DNA of 64,000 nucleotides, from NCBI RefSeq assembly GCF_002953135.1, contig NZ_CP026372.1:3831501-3895500 (forward strand). The letters run 5' to 3'. This DNA comes from Sphingobium sp. SCG-1 (lineage in GTDB: Bacteria; Pseudomonadota; Alphaproteobacteria; Sphingomonadales; Sphingomonadaceae). A program made the position numbers and the translations under genes. The notes under the pieces were generated by a model. The model was not told where the DNA came from. It was given only the letters and a program-made list of their open reading frames with translations, and did not search any database. This document shows positions 36,568 to 45,560 of this stretch, piece after piece; within the stretch, counting starts at the first letter, position 1, and each line of letters starts with the position of its first letter.

Positions 36568-37185
36568 GTGGAAATAGCAAGCGCAATCATTTCTCATGTG
36601 AAGCCTTTGCCCGCGAGCTGGCGTGGATGTGAGCTATCGCCCACTGTCCGCTCCTTTCTTCAGCATGAGACCGCGCTTAAGCGGTTTCTCGGACGCTTGC
36701 TCCCGACTGCCGAAGACGTCGAAGACATTGCTCAAGAAGCGATTTTACGTGCGATTTCGGCCTCGGCCACCCAAACTGTAGAGATGCCCAAGGCATTCCT
36801 GTTCCGCATTGCTAGAAACCTCGCCCTCAACGATCGCGCTAAAATGTGGAATACGACCACTACGCTGGTGCAGGATTATGCCGAGCTAGACGTAGGCAAT
36901 GAGGAGGTCTCCGGCGAGGATCGGATCGACAGCCACCGGAAATTCTTGCTGCTAGAAGAGGCAATTTCGCATTTGCCGGCCCAGTGCCGCAGAATCTTTC
37001 TGATGCGCAAGCTGGAGGACCAATCTCACAAAGAGATTGCCGCGAAATTCGGTATTTCGGTGAGCACGGTCGAAAAGCATATCGCAATTGGTCTGCGCCG
37101 CTGCGCTAGCTACCTTTACGAGCGTGGCTATGACGTTGGCGACGCGCCTCGGTCGCAAGAAATGATCTACGCCAAAGCTGCTTAG
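36568..37185 (+). CDS. ECF sigma factor, FecI-like
   Basis: A 205-residue RNA polymerase sigma factor of the sigma-70 ECF type. Region 2 is at FLGRLLPTAEDVEDIAQEAILRA, then PKAFLFRIARNLALND. Region 4 is at LPAQCRRIFLMRKLEDQSHKEIAAKFGISVSTVEKHI. A GTG start is chosen because AAGGAGAGG lies 4 nt upstream; the frame is open 32 codons further but has no ribosome binding site there. Unlike the FecI at 50886 it has no FecR anti-sigma gene beside it, so its control is unclear. Confidence 0.85.
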   Translation: MEIASAIISHVKPLPASWRGCELSPTVRSFLQHETALKRFLGRLLPTAEDVEDIAQEAILRAISASATQTVEMPKAFLFRIARNLALNDRAKMWNTTTTLVQDYAELDVGNEEVSGEDRIDSHRKFLLLEEAISHLPAQCRRIFLMRKLEDQSHKEIAAKFGISVSTVEKHIAIGLRRCASYLYERGYDVGDAPRSQEMIYAKAA

Positions 37186-37277
37186 TCCAGGCGATAGGTC
37201 TCACATCCGCTCACAACGGCATGGTCATCGGTGCCGCCTTCCAGGCGAAACCGGACCTCATGAAAATAGGAAATAAG

Positions 37278-38186
37278 ATGAGACTGGGTTTTGTTGGATT
37301 GGGTAGCATGGGACTGCACATGGCGCGCCGATTGTGCGACGCTGGTCATGAACTGGTTGTCTTTGACCTCAATGATGCCGCCGTGCAGACTCTTGTCGAC
37401 GCAGGCGCCAAGCGCGCCGACTCAGTTTCTGAACTCGCCAACCAAGTCGAATGCGGCTTGGTCTGCTTACCAACTCCCGACATCGTCGACACCGTGCTCA
37501 TCGGCGAAGGCGGCCTTGGCGCGGGCTCAGTCCGCACGATCGTGGACCTGTCAACATCGGGACCTTCGGCCGCGCAGCGAATTGGCGCTGAGTTAGGTAG
37601 GCGCGGCATTCGCCTGGTCGATGCACCTGTAAGCGGCGGCACGATCGGCGCAGAGGCCGGCACGCTCACGATCATGATATCTGGTGAGGATGCAGCCTAT
37701 CACGATGTGAGGCTAGCGCTGGAAGCCATTGGCAAGAACCTGTTCTACCTGGGTGGCCAGCCCGGCCTTGCACAATTGATGAAGCTCATCAACAATACGT
37801 TGTGTGCGGTGTCGGCCATCTCGGCCTTTGAGGGGCTGGTGCTCGGTGCGAAGGCCGGCCTAGACCCGCAAACGATGCTGGACGTCATCAATGTATCGAG
37901 CGGTCAATCCTTCGCGACCTCGATCAAGATCCCGCAATGTGTCGTGAACCGCAGCTTTCCTCCGCGCTTTACCTCGGCTCTGCTCGACAAGGATGTTCGC
38001 CTCTGCCTCGCTGAAGCCGAACGGCTTGGCGTCACCATGCCTATCAGCCAGCAAACCCGCCAGTTCATCGCCTTTGCCCTGTCCCAAGGATATGGCGACC
38101 AGGATTATGGCAACCTCATCAAGATTTTCGAAGGATGGGCCGGCACACAGTTCGGCACACAAACGGCACAGGAGCCAGTTGCATGA
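37278..38186 (+). CDS. NAD(P)-dependent 3-hydroxyisobutyrate-type dehydrogenase
   Basis: A 302-residue beta-hydroxyacid dehydrogenase. Rossmann motif GFVGLGSMGLHMARRL at 4-19, substrate motif DAPVSGGTIGAEAGTL near 122-137, and catalytic Lys in KLINNTLCAVSAI near 175. This family acts on 3-hydroxyisobutyrate, tartronate semialdehyde and similar short hydroxyacids. The start MRLGFVGLG has AGGAAATAAG before it; upstream in-frame starts lack support. It overlaps the next gene by 4 bp (ATGA), so the two are coupled. Confidence 0.87.
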   Translation: MRLGFVGLGSMGLHMARRLCDAGHELVVFDLNDAAVQTLVDAGAKRADSVSELANQVECGLVCLPTPDIVDTVLIGEGGLGAGSVRTIVDLSTSGPSAAQRIGAELGRRGIRLVDAPVSGGTIGAEAGTLTIMISGEDAAYHDVRLALEAIGKNLFYLGGQPGLAQLMKLINNTLCAVSAISAFEGLVLGAKAGLDPQTMLDVINVSSGQSFATSIKIPQCVVNRSFPPRFTSALLDKDVRLCLAEAERLGVTMPISQQTRQFIAFALSQGYGDQDYGNLIKIFEGWAGTQFGTQTAQEPVA

Positions 38187-38566
38187 CGACAGACAGAATG
38201 GAAAAGGGCCGGGCGATCCTGCGTGGCACCCTGGGTGACGAATATTTTGAACGCCGGCGCGACAGTACCAACGATTTCAATCGGCCGTTGCGCGATATAA
38301 CAGACGAGACCTGCTTTGGGGAAGCTTGGGCGCTTGGTCCGTTGGAGCCGAAGGATTGCAGTCTGCTGGTCATCACAATGCTCGCCTGTATGGGCCGCGT
38401 GCCGGAACTGAAGACGCATATCGGCGGTGCGATCAACAATGGTTGCACGGTCGAAGAAATCCGCCATGCCATGGTTATGGTCGGTACCTACTGCGGTATC
38501 CCTGCGGGGGTTGAGGGAATCCGGTCAGCCGAAGCGGTACTGACGGAGAGAGGACTGCTCGCTTAG
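38183..38566 (+). CDS. carboxymuconolactone decarboxylase-family protein
   Basis: A 127-residue protein of the CMD/AhpD-like family, the length of PcaC-type decarboxylases. Typical segments are EKGRAILRGTLGDEYFERR, FGEAWALGPLEPKDCSLLVITMLAC and THIGGAINNGCTVEEIRHAMV. The start at 38183 overlaps the dehydrogenase stop. No beta-ketoadipate pathway genes are nearby, so PcaC itself is unlikely. A decarboxylase, isomerase or peroxidase-like role with the coupled dehydrogenase is possible. Confidence 0.82.
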   Translation: MTTDRMEKGRAILRGTLGDEYFERRRDSTNDFNRPLRDITDETCFGEAWALGPLEPKDCSLLVITMLACMGRVPELKTHIGGAINNGCTVEEIRHAMVMVGTYCGIPAGVEGIRSAEAVLTERGLLA

Positions 38567-38606
38567 CCTGAAGAAGCGGCTGCGCGCATGGCAGTTGCGC
38601 GCGGCC

Positions 38607-38632
38607 TATCCGCCGATTCATTTCGGCGGATA
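38607..38632 (+). terminator. 10-bp perfect hairpin after CMD gene
   Basis: TATCCGCCGA-TTCATT-TCGGCGGATA, 40 bp after the CMD stop, followed by TATAAAAAG. This is probably a terminator that separates the dehydrogenase-CMD pair from the esterase gene. Confidence 0.6.
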
Positions 38633-38675
38633 TATAAAAAGATGATGCCGCTATTTCCAGGCAAAGGTGCGGCCC

Positions 38676-39638
38676 ATGTCACGCAATCTCCTCGATCCTG
38701 ATCTAGCGGCACTCGAAGATCCCGCACTTTCCATCAGCGCCGACTGCGCGAACCTCTCCGATATACGCGACCGTCTCCTGACGACGCTTGCCACAATCCT
38801 TCCTCCGGCCGCGACCGCACCAGAAGTGGTGATGGCGCCCCGGCTCTACGATGACGAGCCGAGTGTGCCTATCCGCATTCACCGCCCTGCTGGGCTACCG
38901 TCGCCTGCGCCCGCTATTTTACACATTCATGGTGGCGGCTTTATCATGGGAACGGCCGGCATGAACGACGGCTCCGACGAACGTCTTGCTACGCGGCACC
39001 GCGCGATCGTGGCATCCGTTGACTATCGGCTGGCTCCCGAAACACCTTTTCCTGGGCCATTGGAGGACTGCTACGCAGCTGTGGCCTGGCTTGCCGCGAA
39101 TGCCGATGCCATCGGGATCGACCCCGACCGCATCAGCCTTCTGGGCGAAAGCGCAGGAGGCGGGCTTGCAGCGGCACTCGCAATTCTGGCGCGAGATCGC
39201 GGCGGACCCAAACTTGCGAGTCAGTTCCTGATCTATCCCATGCTGGACGACCGGACCGGGACGCCTGACGGTGCGCAAAATCCGACAAGCGGCCAGTTCG
39301 GCTGGACGCGCGCATCCAATCGTTTTGGATGGCGTGCGCTCCGAGGAGGACAGCCGATACAGGCAGAACGGGCCGGACATTTCGCTCCCGCCAAGGTGCG
39401 TGACATGACGGGCCTGCCTTTCACCTACATTGCAGTAGGCGCGCTGGACCTCTTCGTGGACGAGAGCCTCGATTATGGTGTCCGTCTACTTCACGCCGGC
39501 GTTCGTGTCGAACTGCATCTCTATCCGGGGGCGAGCCATGGCTTCGATCTAGTCACCGATGCGGACGTCAGCATTCGTTTTCGGCGCGATCTGGACGACG
39601 CGCTGTCTCGATCCCTGAGGCTATCGCCTAATCAGTGA
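38676..39638 (+). CDS. alpha/beta-hydrolase esterase, HSL family
   Basis: A 320-residue esterase of the hormone-sensitive-lipase family. Oxyanion motif HIHGGGFIMG near 88, nucleophile elbow GESAGGG near 155, and acid and base regions GALDLFVDES and GASHGFD near the C-terminus. It hydrolyses small esters or lactones. With a Baeyer-Villiger monooxygenase 8 kb away, ester or lactone hydrolysis downstream of that enzyme is plausible. The ATG at 38676 (MSRNLLDPDL) is preferred to an in-frame GTG three codons earlier, because AAAGG is then better spaced. Confidence 0.88.
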   Translation: MSRNLLDPDLAALEDPALSISADCANLSDIRDRLLTTLATILPPAATAPEVVMAPRLYDDEPSVPIRIHRPAGLPSPAPAILHIHGGGFIMGTAGMNDGSDERLATRHRAIVASVDYRLAPETPFPGPLEDCYAAVAWLAANADAIGIDPDRISLLGESAGGGLAAALAILARDRGGPKLASQFLIYPMLDDRTGTPDGAQNPTSGQFGWTRASNRFGWRALRGGQPIQAERAGHFAPAKVRDMTGLPFTYIAVGALDLFVDESLDYGVRLLHAGVRVELHLYPGASHGFDLVTDADVSIRFRRDLDDALSRSLRLSPNQ

Positions 39639-39871
39639 AATCATTCGTCGAAAGAGGGCACGATCATGCCCACATTTTTGCGCCTAGCATCTTCTACTGT
39701 GCAAGATGGCAGCCATCGAGGGACAGCCCTACAACCATTGATGACCGCCGCCTCGCCAGAAAGCAGCCATTTCCGGCAAGGCGACATCCTCCGGATGCCC
39801 GACGTCGCCAATCAATTGCCGATCTATGATCCAATCACTTGGTTGCGGCCGAAAAAAATGTCGTTTTGCTT
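39639..39871. other. intergenic, no gene seen
   Basis: This stretch lies between the esterase gene and the pseudogene remains. No recognisable coding sequence, repeat or hairpin was found. Confidence 0.4.
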
Positions 39872-40128
39872 CTATAGGATTATCGTCGGGATCAAAATGA
39901 GGACCGCGCCAAACGAGGCAGCAAGGTCTTCCGCCCCCGCATCAGTTCCCGTAGCCGCAACCCGGGCCTTCAGTCGAGCATCAAGCCATCAGCGCGACGA
40001 AGCCGCATCTTGTCGAATTCGTGTCGGCTGTCGCCCGGAACGAAAAGCAGGCTGCGCATCAGCTGCCTCGTGGCACGGATGTGGTAGAACGCCTATCTCG
40101 GCTCGACCTCTTCGAAATGCAGGTTCAT
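39872..40128 (-). pseudogene. remains of MaoC-CitE gene pair
   Basis: Downstream of the acyl-CoA dehydrogenase, minus-strand frames show broken pieces. First comes an ATG with GGAAG before it reading MNLHFEEVEPR then stop (40128-40093), like the start of a MaoC-type hydratase. Next comes MRSLLFVPGDSRHEFDK running to DGLMLD then stop (40059-39970), which is the hallmark N-terminus of CitE/HpcH lyases (normally continuing LDLEDSV). A further piece, KARVAATGTDAGAEDLAA, ends at 39872. Acyl-CoA dehydrogenase, CaiB, MaoC and CitE often form one operon, so deletion of the last two is likely. Confidence 0.6.
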
Positions 40129-40148
40129 GGGAACTTCCTTCGCCCGCG

Positions 40149-41315
40149 TCAGTAAGATTTTGGAAGACCAAGCACACGCTCGGCTATATAGCACTGGATG
40201 AGCTGCGGACTGACCGGCGCGATCCGCGGAATTAGGGATTCGCGCAGGTAGCGCTCGACATGATACTCCTTGGCATAGCCAAAGCCCCCATGTGTCATGA
40301 TTGCCTGCTGACAAGCGTTGAACCCCGCTTCACCCGCGAGATACTTCGACGTATTTGCGCTAGCCGCACACGGCAAACCCTGGTCATATTCCCAAGCCGC
40401 TCGCTGGATCATCAGCCATGCCGCCTCCAGTTCCATCCAGTTGGTTGCAAGCGGATGCTGAATGGACTGGTTCTTACCGATCGGTCGGTTGAACACCGAT
40501 CTTTCCTTCGCATAGTTCGTGGCGCGGCGCAGCGCTGCATAACCTAGCCCCGCTGCTTCGGAGGCGATCAGTACCCGCTCCGGATTCATGCCTTCCAGAA
40601 TATATTCGAAACCGCGACCTTCTTCCCCGATGCGATCGGTTTCCGGGATTGCAAATCCTTCGATGAAAAGCTCATTGGAGTCGACGCACTTACGCCCCAT
40701 CTTTTCAATCTCGCGCACCTCTATCTTCGTGCGGTCGAGATCGGTGTAGAATAGGCTAAGGCCGTGCGTTGGTTTCTTCACCTCCTCCAGCGGCGTTGTC
40801 CGGGCCAGGAGCAGTATCTTGTTGGCGACTTGTGCCGTTGAAATCCAGACCTTCTGTCCGTCCACGACATAGTGATCGCCTTTCTTAACGGCGCGGGTCT
40901 TCAGTTGGGTCGTATTGAGTCCGGTATTGGGTTCGGTCACCCCAAAACAGGCCTTGTCCTGGCCGCTCACCATCGGAGGCAGCGCATTGCGCTTCTGTTC
41001 ATCGGTGCCATAGACAACGACCGGATTAAGCCCGAATATATTGATATGGATGCTGGACGCCCCGGACATACCTGCGCCCGATTCCGAAATGGCGCGCATC
41101 ATCGTCGATGCTTCGGCAAGGCCCAACCCCACGCCGCCATATTCCTCCGGAATGCAGATGCCCAGCCAGCCGCCATCCGCGAATTCCTGGTAGAAGTCAC
41201 TGGGAAAGGCACCATCCTTGTCCCGCTTCAGCCAGTAATCGTCATCATATTTCTTGCAGATCGCATTGACGGCATCGCTGACAGACAGCTGGTTTTCGCT
41301 CAACGTGAAGTCCAC
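40149..41315 (-). CDS. acyl-CoA dehydrogenase, IVD-like catalytic site
   Basis: A 388-residue acyl-CoA dehydrogenase with all three domains (FGVTEPNTGLNTTQL for the FAD and substrate site). The usual C-terminal catalytic EGT motif is absent: the region reads RYLRESLIPRIAPVSPQLIQCY. Instead Glu in GMNPERVLIASEAAG lies where isovaleryl- and long-chain-type enzymes carry their base. This suits a branched or bulky acyl-CoA. It is 11 bp downstream of the CaiB gene and directly before the decayed MaoC-CitE remains. Confidence 0.88.
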   Translation of the reverse strand: MDFTLSENQLSVSDAVNAICKKYDDDYWLKRDKDGAFPSDFYQEFADGGWLGICIPEEYGGVGLGLAEASTMMRAISESGAGMSGASSIHINIFGLNPVVVYGTDEQKRNALPPMVSGQDKACFGVTEPNTGLNTTQLKTRAVKKGDHYVVDGQKVWISTAQVANKILLLARTTPLEEVKKPTHGLSLFYTDLDRTKIEVREIEKMGRKCVDSNELFIEGFAIPETDRIGEEGRGFEYILEGMNPERVLIASEAAGLGYAALRRATNYAKERSVFNRPIGKNQSIQHPLATNWMELEAAWLMIQRAAWEYDQGLPCAASANTSKYLAGEAGFNACQQAIMTHGGFGYAKEYHVERYLRESLIPRIAPVSPQLIQCYIAERVLGLPKSY

Positions 41316-41326
41316 GGAATTGCCCC

Positions 41327-42556
41327 TTAATTGCGTCGGTCGGCTGATGCCGCACTCGTTTCAGGAAGAATGAGGGAGCCGTCGGCCAGCATCGACTCTA
41401 CAGCGTCCTTGCTCAGGCCTGCTTCCAGCAGAACCTCGCGCCCATGCTCGCCTTTAACCGGCGGCAGGCGGTCGATCCGCGTAGGTGTGCCTGACCAGGT
41501 CATCGGCAGACGCATTGATCGCATCCTCCCTTCGGTGGGATGGTCGACTGGCTGAAAGAAACCCACCTGCTCAAGATGCGGGTCGACGAGCAGACTTTCT
41601 AGATCGTGCATCGGCATGGCCGGAACATCCGCCCTTTCTAGCAGATCGAGCCATTCCGCAGTTGTACGGGAAAGGAACCACCGCGCCAGTTCGCCATAGA
41701 CATAATCGATATTCGCCGTTCGCGCCGCAAAGGTTGCGAAGCGTGGGTCGCGATCGGGCAGGTCGACCATGCCGATCGCGGACAGGAAGTTTTTCCAATG
41801 CTTATCGTTATAGACGAGAGCACAGACATAGCCGTCGCTGGTTTGATAAGGCCGACGCTCCGGCGAAAGCTGACGTGGATAGCCGCCCCGGTCGAGCGGC
41901 GGATCATAACTGAGACCTGCCAGATGGTCCGCCAGAACGAACTGAACCATCGTCTCAAACATCGGCACGTCAACGCGCTGCCCCAGGCCTGTCCTGTCCC
42001 GAGCAACAATCGATGCGCAAATTGCGCCCACAGCAGCTAGCCCAACGACGCGATCGGCTATAGCAGTCGGCACATAGCGGGGTATGCCACCACCGGACCG
42101 TTGGATAAGCGCCGACATTCCCGACGCGCCCTGAATCAGATCGTCATAAGCTGGCTTTGCCGCATAGGGTCCGCTTTGACCGAAGCCGTATACCCCGGCA
42201 TAAATCAGCCTCGGGTTGCATGCAGCCACCGCTTCATAGCCCAGCCCCAGCCGCTCCATGGCCTGCGGACGCACATTGTAGACCAGGATATCCGCGTCCT
42301 TGATCAGTTCGAAAAGGGCAGCCTTGCCGGAGGCCTTCTTCAGGTCGAGACAGATGCTTCGCTTGCTGCGGTTCGCGTTCATGAACAACGCGCCCATCCC
42401 TTCCGTCCGATATGGTACGACCTGGCGCATGAGGTCGCCATCAGGCGCCTCTACTTTGATCACCTCGGCACCCATATCGCCCAGCATTTGGGTTGCGGAT
42501 GGCCCCATCAGGACAGAGGTCATGTCGACGATGCGGATGGAATCGAGCGGCCCCAC
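41327..42556 (-). CDS. CaiB/BaiF family CoA-transferase
   Basis: A 409-residue family III CoA-transferase. N-terminal RIVDMTSVLMGPSATQMLGD with GAEVIKVEAP, and the catalytic aspartate near 138 (PAYDDLIQGASG), which forms the acyl-aspartyl intermediate. It moves CoA between carboxylic acids, here probably activating a pathway acid for the acyl-CoA dehydrogenase encoded 11 bp downstream. A second family member is at 62814. It follows the flavoprotein gene at 42663 by 106 bp. Confidence 0.9.
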   Translation of the reverse strand: MGPLDSIRIVDMTSVLMGPSATQMLGDMGAEVIKVEAPDGDLMRQVVPYRTEGMGALFMNANRSKRSICLDLKKASGKAALFELIKDADILVYNVRPQAMERLGLGYEAVAACNPRLIYAGVYGFGQSGPYAAKPAYDDLIQGASGMSALIQRSGGGIPRYVPTAIADRVVGLAAVGAICASIVARDRTGLGQRVDVPMFETMVQFVLADHLAGLSYDPPLDRGGYPRQLSPERRPYQTSDGYVCALVYNDKHWKNFLSAIGMVDLPDRDPRFATFAARTANIDYVYGELARWFLSRTTAEWLDLLERADVPAMPMHDLESLLVDPHLEQVGFFQPVDHPTEGRMRSMRLPMTWSGTPTRIDRLPPVKGEHGREVLLEAGLSKDAVESMLADGSLILPETSAASADRRN

Positions 42557-42662
42557 TGAACCTCCTTACTGACAGATTGTTCCTGACGGATATCTTTAGC
42601 ATCTGATTGCGAAGAGTGCAGATCCCGTCAGCGGCCGCCACCCTCCCGTTCGTCGAGCGGAT

Positions 42663-43706
42663 CTATGCTTGCTGGGCAAATGCCGAAGCGCGCCTCCCGG
42701 GCACCCTTGCCGCCCATTGGTGAGCAATCTCCTCTGCTTCGGCGATTATGTCGCTGATCACCTTGGCAGCCGGCTTAATGCCCTTGAGCATGCCCGCCAC
42801 TTGCCCGACTGACGAATAGCCGGTTTCGAGGTCACCCAACATCTGACCACGGTAGCCACGGTTGAAGTTGGCTGGCGTATCGGTGTCGACGCGAGGACCC
42901 GATCCCATCAGGGCCTGCAACTCTTCTTCGGCATGGCGTTTGTCGAGTTCATGGACTTTCTCCGTGAAGGGCGTTCTAAGCACACGGGACAGTTGGCCTC
43001 GGCTTCGGTGGATGATGAGGCTTGCAAGGTCGGTAGATGCAACGATAGCCTCCTTCACATTTCGGTGAGCAGCGCATTCGGCCGCAGCGATGAACGCTGT
43101 TCCCATCTGAACCCCTTCTGCGCCCAGGGCCAGCGCAGCCATGAAGGCCCTTCCGTCGCCAATGCCTCCCGCCGCGATCACCGGGATGTCAAGCGCGTCC
43201 ACCACCAACGGCGTCAGGACCATTGTAGTCAGTTCGTCTGGCCCCTCGAGGCCGCCCGCCTCATAGCCCTCGCAGGCCACGATGTCCGCACCGGCCCGCT
43301 GCGCCGACAACGCCTGCTTTACATTACTGACGACACAGATTGATTTGATCCCGGCTGCTTTAAGGTGCGGCAGCACGAGTTTGGGATTGCCCGCTGAAGT
43401 CGTCACTACATCGATCTTTTCTTCAATCAGCATTTTGAGCTGATTCTGCGCGAATTCATCGAAATAGGTGAGTGTCATATTGGCACCAATCGGCTTGTCC
43501 GTCAGTTCGCGGGCAATACGAATGTGGCGGCGGACAGTCTCGACTCGCTCGCTCTTGGACGTCCAGCCAGGATTAGTGGAGATGACACCAAGCCCGCCCC
43601 CGCCTGACACGGCAGCAGCCAGTTCGCCATTCCCAGCCATTGTCATCCCACCTTCCACGATGGGATGCTTGATTCCAAGTATTTCAGTTACGCGCGTACT
43701 GAACAT
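42663..43706 (-). CDS. nitronate monooxygenase / enoyl reductase-like FMN protein
   Basis: A 347-residue FMN TIM-barrel protein of the NPD (2-nitropropane dioxygenase) family. Motifs are KHPIVEGGMTMAGNGELAAAVSGGGGLGVIS at the start (GGGGLG near 32-37), EGYEAGG near 145, VIAAGGIGDGR near 176 and QMGTAFIAAAE near 197. Members oxidise nitronates, but many in catabolic clusters are of unknown function or act as flavin reductases of enoyl groups. It probably shares the minus-strand operon with the CaiB and acyl-CoA dehydrogenase genes. Confidence 0.82.
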   Translation of the reverse strand: MFSTRVTEILGIKHPIVEGGMTMAGNGELAAAVSGGGGLGVISTNPGWTSKSERVETVRRHIRIARELTDKPIGANMTLTYFDEFAQNQLKMLIEEKIDVVTTSAGNPKLVLPHLKAAGIKSICVVSNVKQALSAQRAGADIVACEGYEAGGLEGPDELTTMVLTPLVVDALDIPVIAAGGIGDGRAFMAALALGAEGVQMGTAFIAAAECAAHRNVKEAIVASTDLASLIIHRSRGQLSRVLRTPFTEKVHELDKRHAEEELQALMGSGPRVDTDTPANFNRGYRGQMLGDLETGYSSVGQVAGMLKGIKPAAKVISDIIAEAEEIAHQWAARVPGRRASAFAQQA

Positions 43707-44032
43707 GCCCTTACTCCGTTATGTATGCGGCCGCCTTCATCGCAAAGCATCGACAATTGCTCTGCGGAGTCCCAACACCGGTTCCGCATCTGTTTATGAT
43801 CCACATTTGTACCGCACAGACGATCGCGTGCTTTCTCGACGATCGTTCGTTCAATCTGCTATCAATGACATGTGTCCCGCGGAAATCCCCCAGAAGCGCT
43901 ATGGATTTTGCCATACCGAATGACCTACGCGCGACTGAATAGAGCCGGTAAGCAATCACGCCCGCCCACTCTTAAAATTAAAGTGGCTTGCAGAACAAAC
44001 GCTGGCGATCTTGCGACCGGGCTGCAAGCACC
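43707..44032. other. intergenic, no gene seen
   Basis: This stretch, relatively AT-rich in its central part, lies between the flavoprotein start and the next acyl-CoA dehydrogenase stop. It presumably holds the promoter of the minus-strand flavoprotein-CaiB operon. Small frames here have no recognisable content. Confidence 0.4.
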
Positions 44033-45124
44033 TCAGCGTATCGAAAGCTCGGAGATCAGAGGGTCGAAGTCAATCGACGCCAGTACCGCAGCGTTGCGGT
44101 AGACACGCTCCTGCGGATGGTCCGTCACGATGCCTGCCGCACCCATAAGTTGGACTCCCTCCCGGGCACCGTCAGCGACGAACTGGTTTGCCTCCGCCAC
44201 CACGACGTTGGCGCGGCGCTCCTGTTCTTCCGGACTTATGTCTGCGGTCACTACATCAAGAACGCTCAGCCGAAGAGCATCGGCTTCTATGAGAAGGTCA
44301 GTCAAGGGGAACGACACCCCCTGAAAGGCGATGATCGGCTTGCCAAAGGCAGTCCGCTCACGCGCGTAATCGCCCGCATAGCGCGTTGCCGCCGCCGCCG
44401 TCCCAATGCAAACTGCGGAATGGGCCATGCGACAGGTCGTCAAAGCCCCAAGCAGCCCCTCGGACTCCATCGCCGCGTCCGCGGGGAGAGCCAAGTCAGT
44501 GATGCGGGCCTCGAGCGCAGAGGGGCAAGCCGTCATGGCAAGCCTGCGGCCCGTTTCCTCTGCTTTGAACGTCACCGCATCGCCTGGGTTTTCCGCGATC
44601 ACGGCGGTCAGCTTGCCATCATCATCACGCCCTATAATGACGGCTAGTTCAGCGTTTGGATACATTACTGGCGACTTATAGCCGTTAACGACCAGGTGAT
44701 TACCCTTGCGTTGGATCTTGGTATCCGTTTCCGAAGGGGTGGCGCCACGCCCTTCGTACAGAAACAAACTGGCGGGCATGAAGGGGTCCTTCGCGAACCG
44801 AGGAAGCCATTTGGCTTTCTGCTCCTCAGTGCCGCAGGTCGCGATAATCCAGGCCACCTGGCGCGATGCCAACCAGGAATAGGCAATACCCGCATCTGCC
44901 CAGGCCAGTGATTCTGCCGCTAGACAGAAAGAAACCGCATCCTCGACCCCCGAAGCGAATCCGTCGGCACCCGGCAGACCGAATTCGTCCAGAGCCACCC
45001 TTACCGCTTGAGGTACTTTTCCAGCTTCCTCAGCCTCGCGGGCGAATTTCCGAAGGTCGGTGGCAACAGCGGCCAGTTCCCCGATCATTCGGTTTTGCTT
45101 GGGATCCAAGCTCATGTTCAGCAT
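44033..45124 (-). CDS. acyl-CoA dehydrogenase with Asp at the catalytic position
   Basis: A 363-residue acyl-CoA dehydrogenase-like protein. The FAD domain and C-terminal domain are present (GKPIIAFQGVSFPLTDLLIEA; QLMGAAGIVTDHPQERVYRNA). At the catalytic site the C-terminus reads YRNAAVLASIDFDPLI, so Asp replaces the usual Glu and the following Gly-Thr is lost. No Glu is seen at the alternative site either. It may be an inactive partner subunit of a heteromeric enzyme. The start MLNMSLDPKQ has GGGAA about 7 nt upstream; the frame is open 12 codons more from a TTG. Confidence 0.8.
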   Translation of the reverse strand: MLNMSLDPKQNRMIGELAAVATDLRKFAREAEEAGKVPQAVRVALDEFGLPGADGFASGVEDAVSFCLAAESLAWADAGIAYSWLASRQVAWIIATCGTEEQKAKWLPRFAKDPFMPASLFLYEGRGATPSETDTKIQRKGNHLVVNGYKSPVMYPNAELAVIIGRDDDGKLTAVIAENPGDAVTFKAEETGRRLAMTACPSALEARITDLALPADAAMESEGLLGALTTCRMAHSAVCIGTAAAATRYAGDYARERTAFGKPIIAFQGVSFPLTDLLIEADALRLSVLDVVTADISPEEQERRANVVVAEANQFVADGAREGVQLMGAAGIVTDHPQERVYRNAAVLASIDFDPLISELSIR

Positions 45125-45560
45125 TGCTAATTCCCGTTTCTGGTTTTCAAGAACCGTCAATACGAGACATCCCTGCGCTCAGGTCCGTGACAGCCACTGG
45201 TGAAGCGAAAGACTGGGTAAGCGCGAGCTTGCCCATCAAAAACACCGCCAGTCATCAGACATTCACCTATCCCGAGAGCGCAAAGAGCCTCCATCAAATC
45301 GCGTAGCGCTCGCCCCGTGACAGCGGCGCGCCATATTCTTCTGCTATGACCGATGAAGGGCGCATTATCCCCCAGCGACGTTCCCATCTTTCGCTCATGC
45401 GCACGAGCCGGGTGATACAGAAAAGCTATGCCTACCATATCGCGCGGGCGTACTGCATAGGGTTCGCGCCCTTGCAAGACATCCCGGACAACGGCAGCAG
45501 CGCAATTGTCGAAAAGAAAGCAACAAGGGGTTTTCGGAAACTGGCCTCAACAGCGTTCAA
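45125..45560. other. intergenic, no gene seen
   Basis: About 430 bp between the acyl-CoA dehydrogenase start and the end of the MFS transporter gene. A 106-codon minus-strand frame is present but has no recognisable motif and poor start context. It probably contains the promoter of the dehydrogenase gene. Confidence 0.35.

Noticed and set aside
38183..38566. Assignment as PcaC of the beta-ketoadipate pathway
   Set aside because: No pcaB, pcaD or related genes are present, and protocatechuate is routed through 4,5-cleavage here.
39666..40235. 189-codon plus-strand frame
   Set aside because: It overlaps the acyl-CoA dehydrogenase and the MaoC-CitE remains on the other strand, and its composition is shadow-like.
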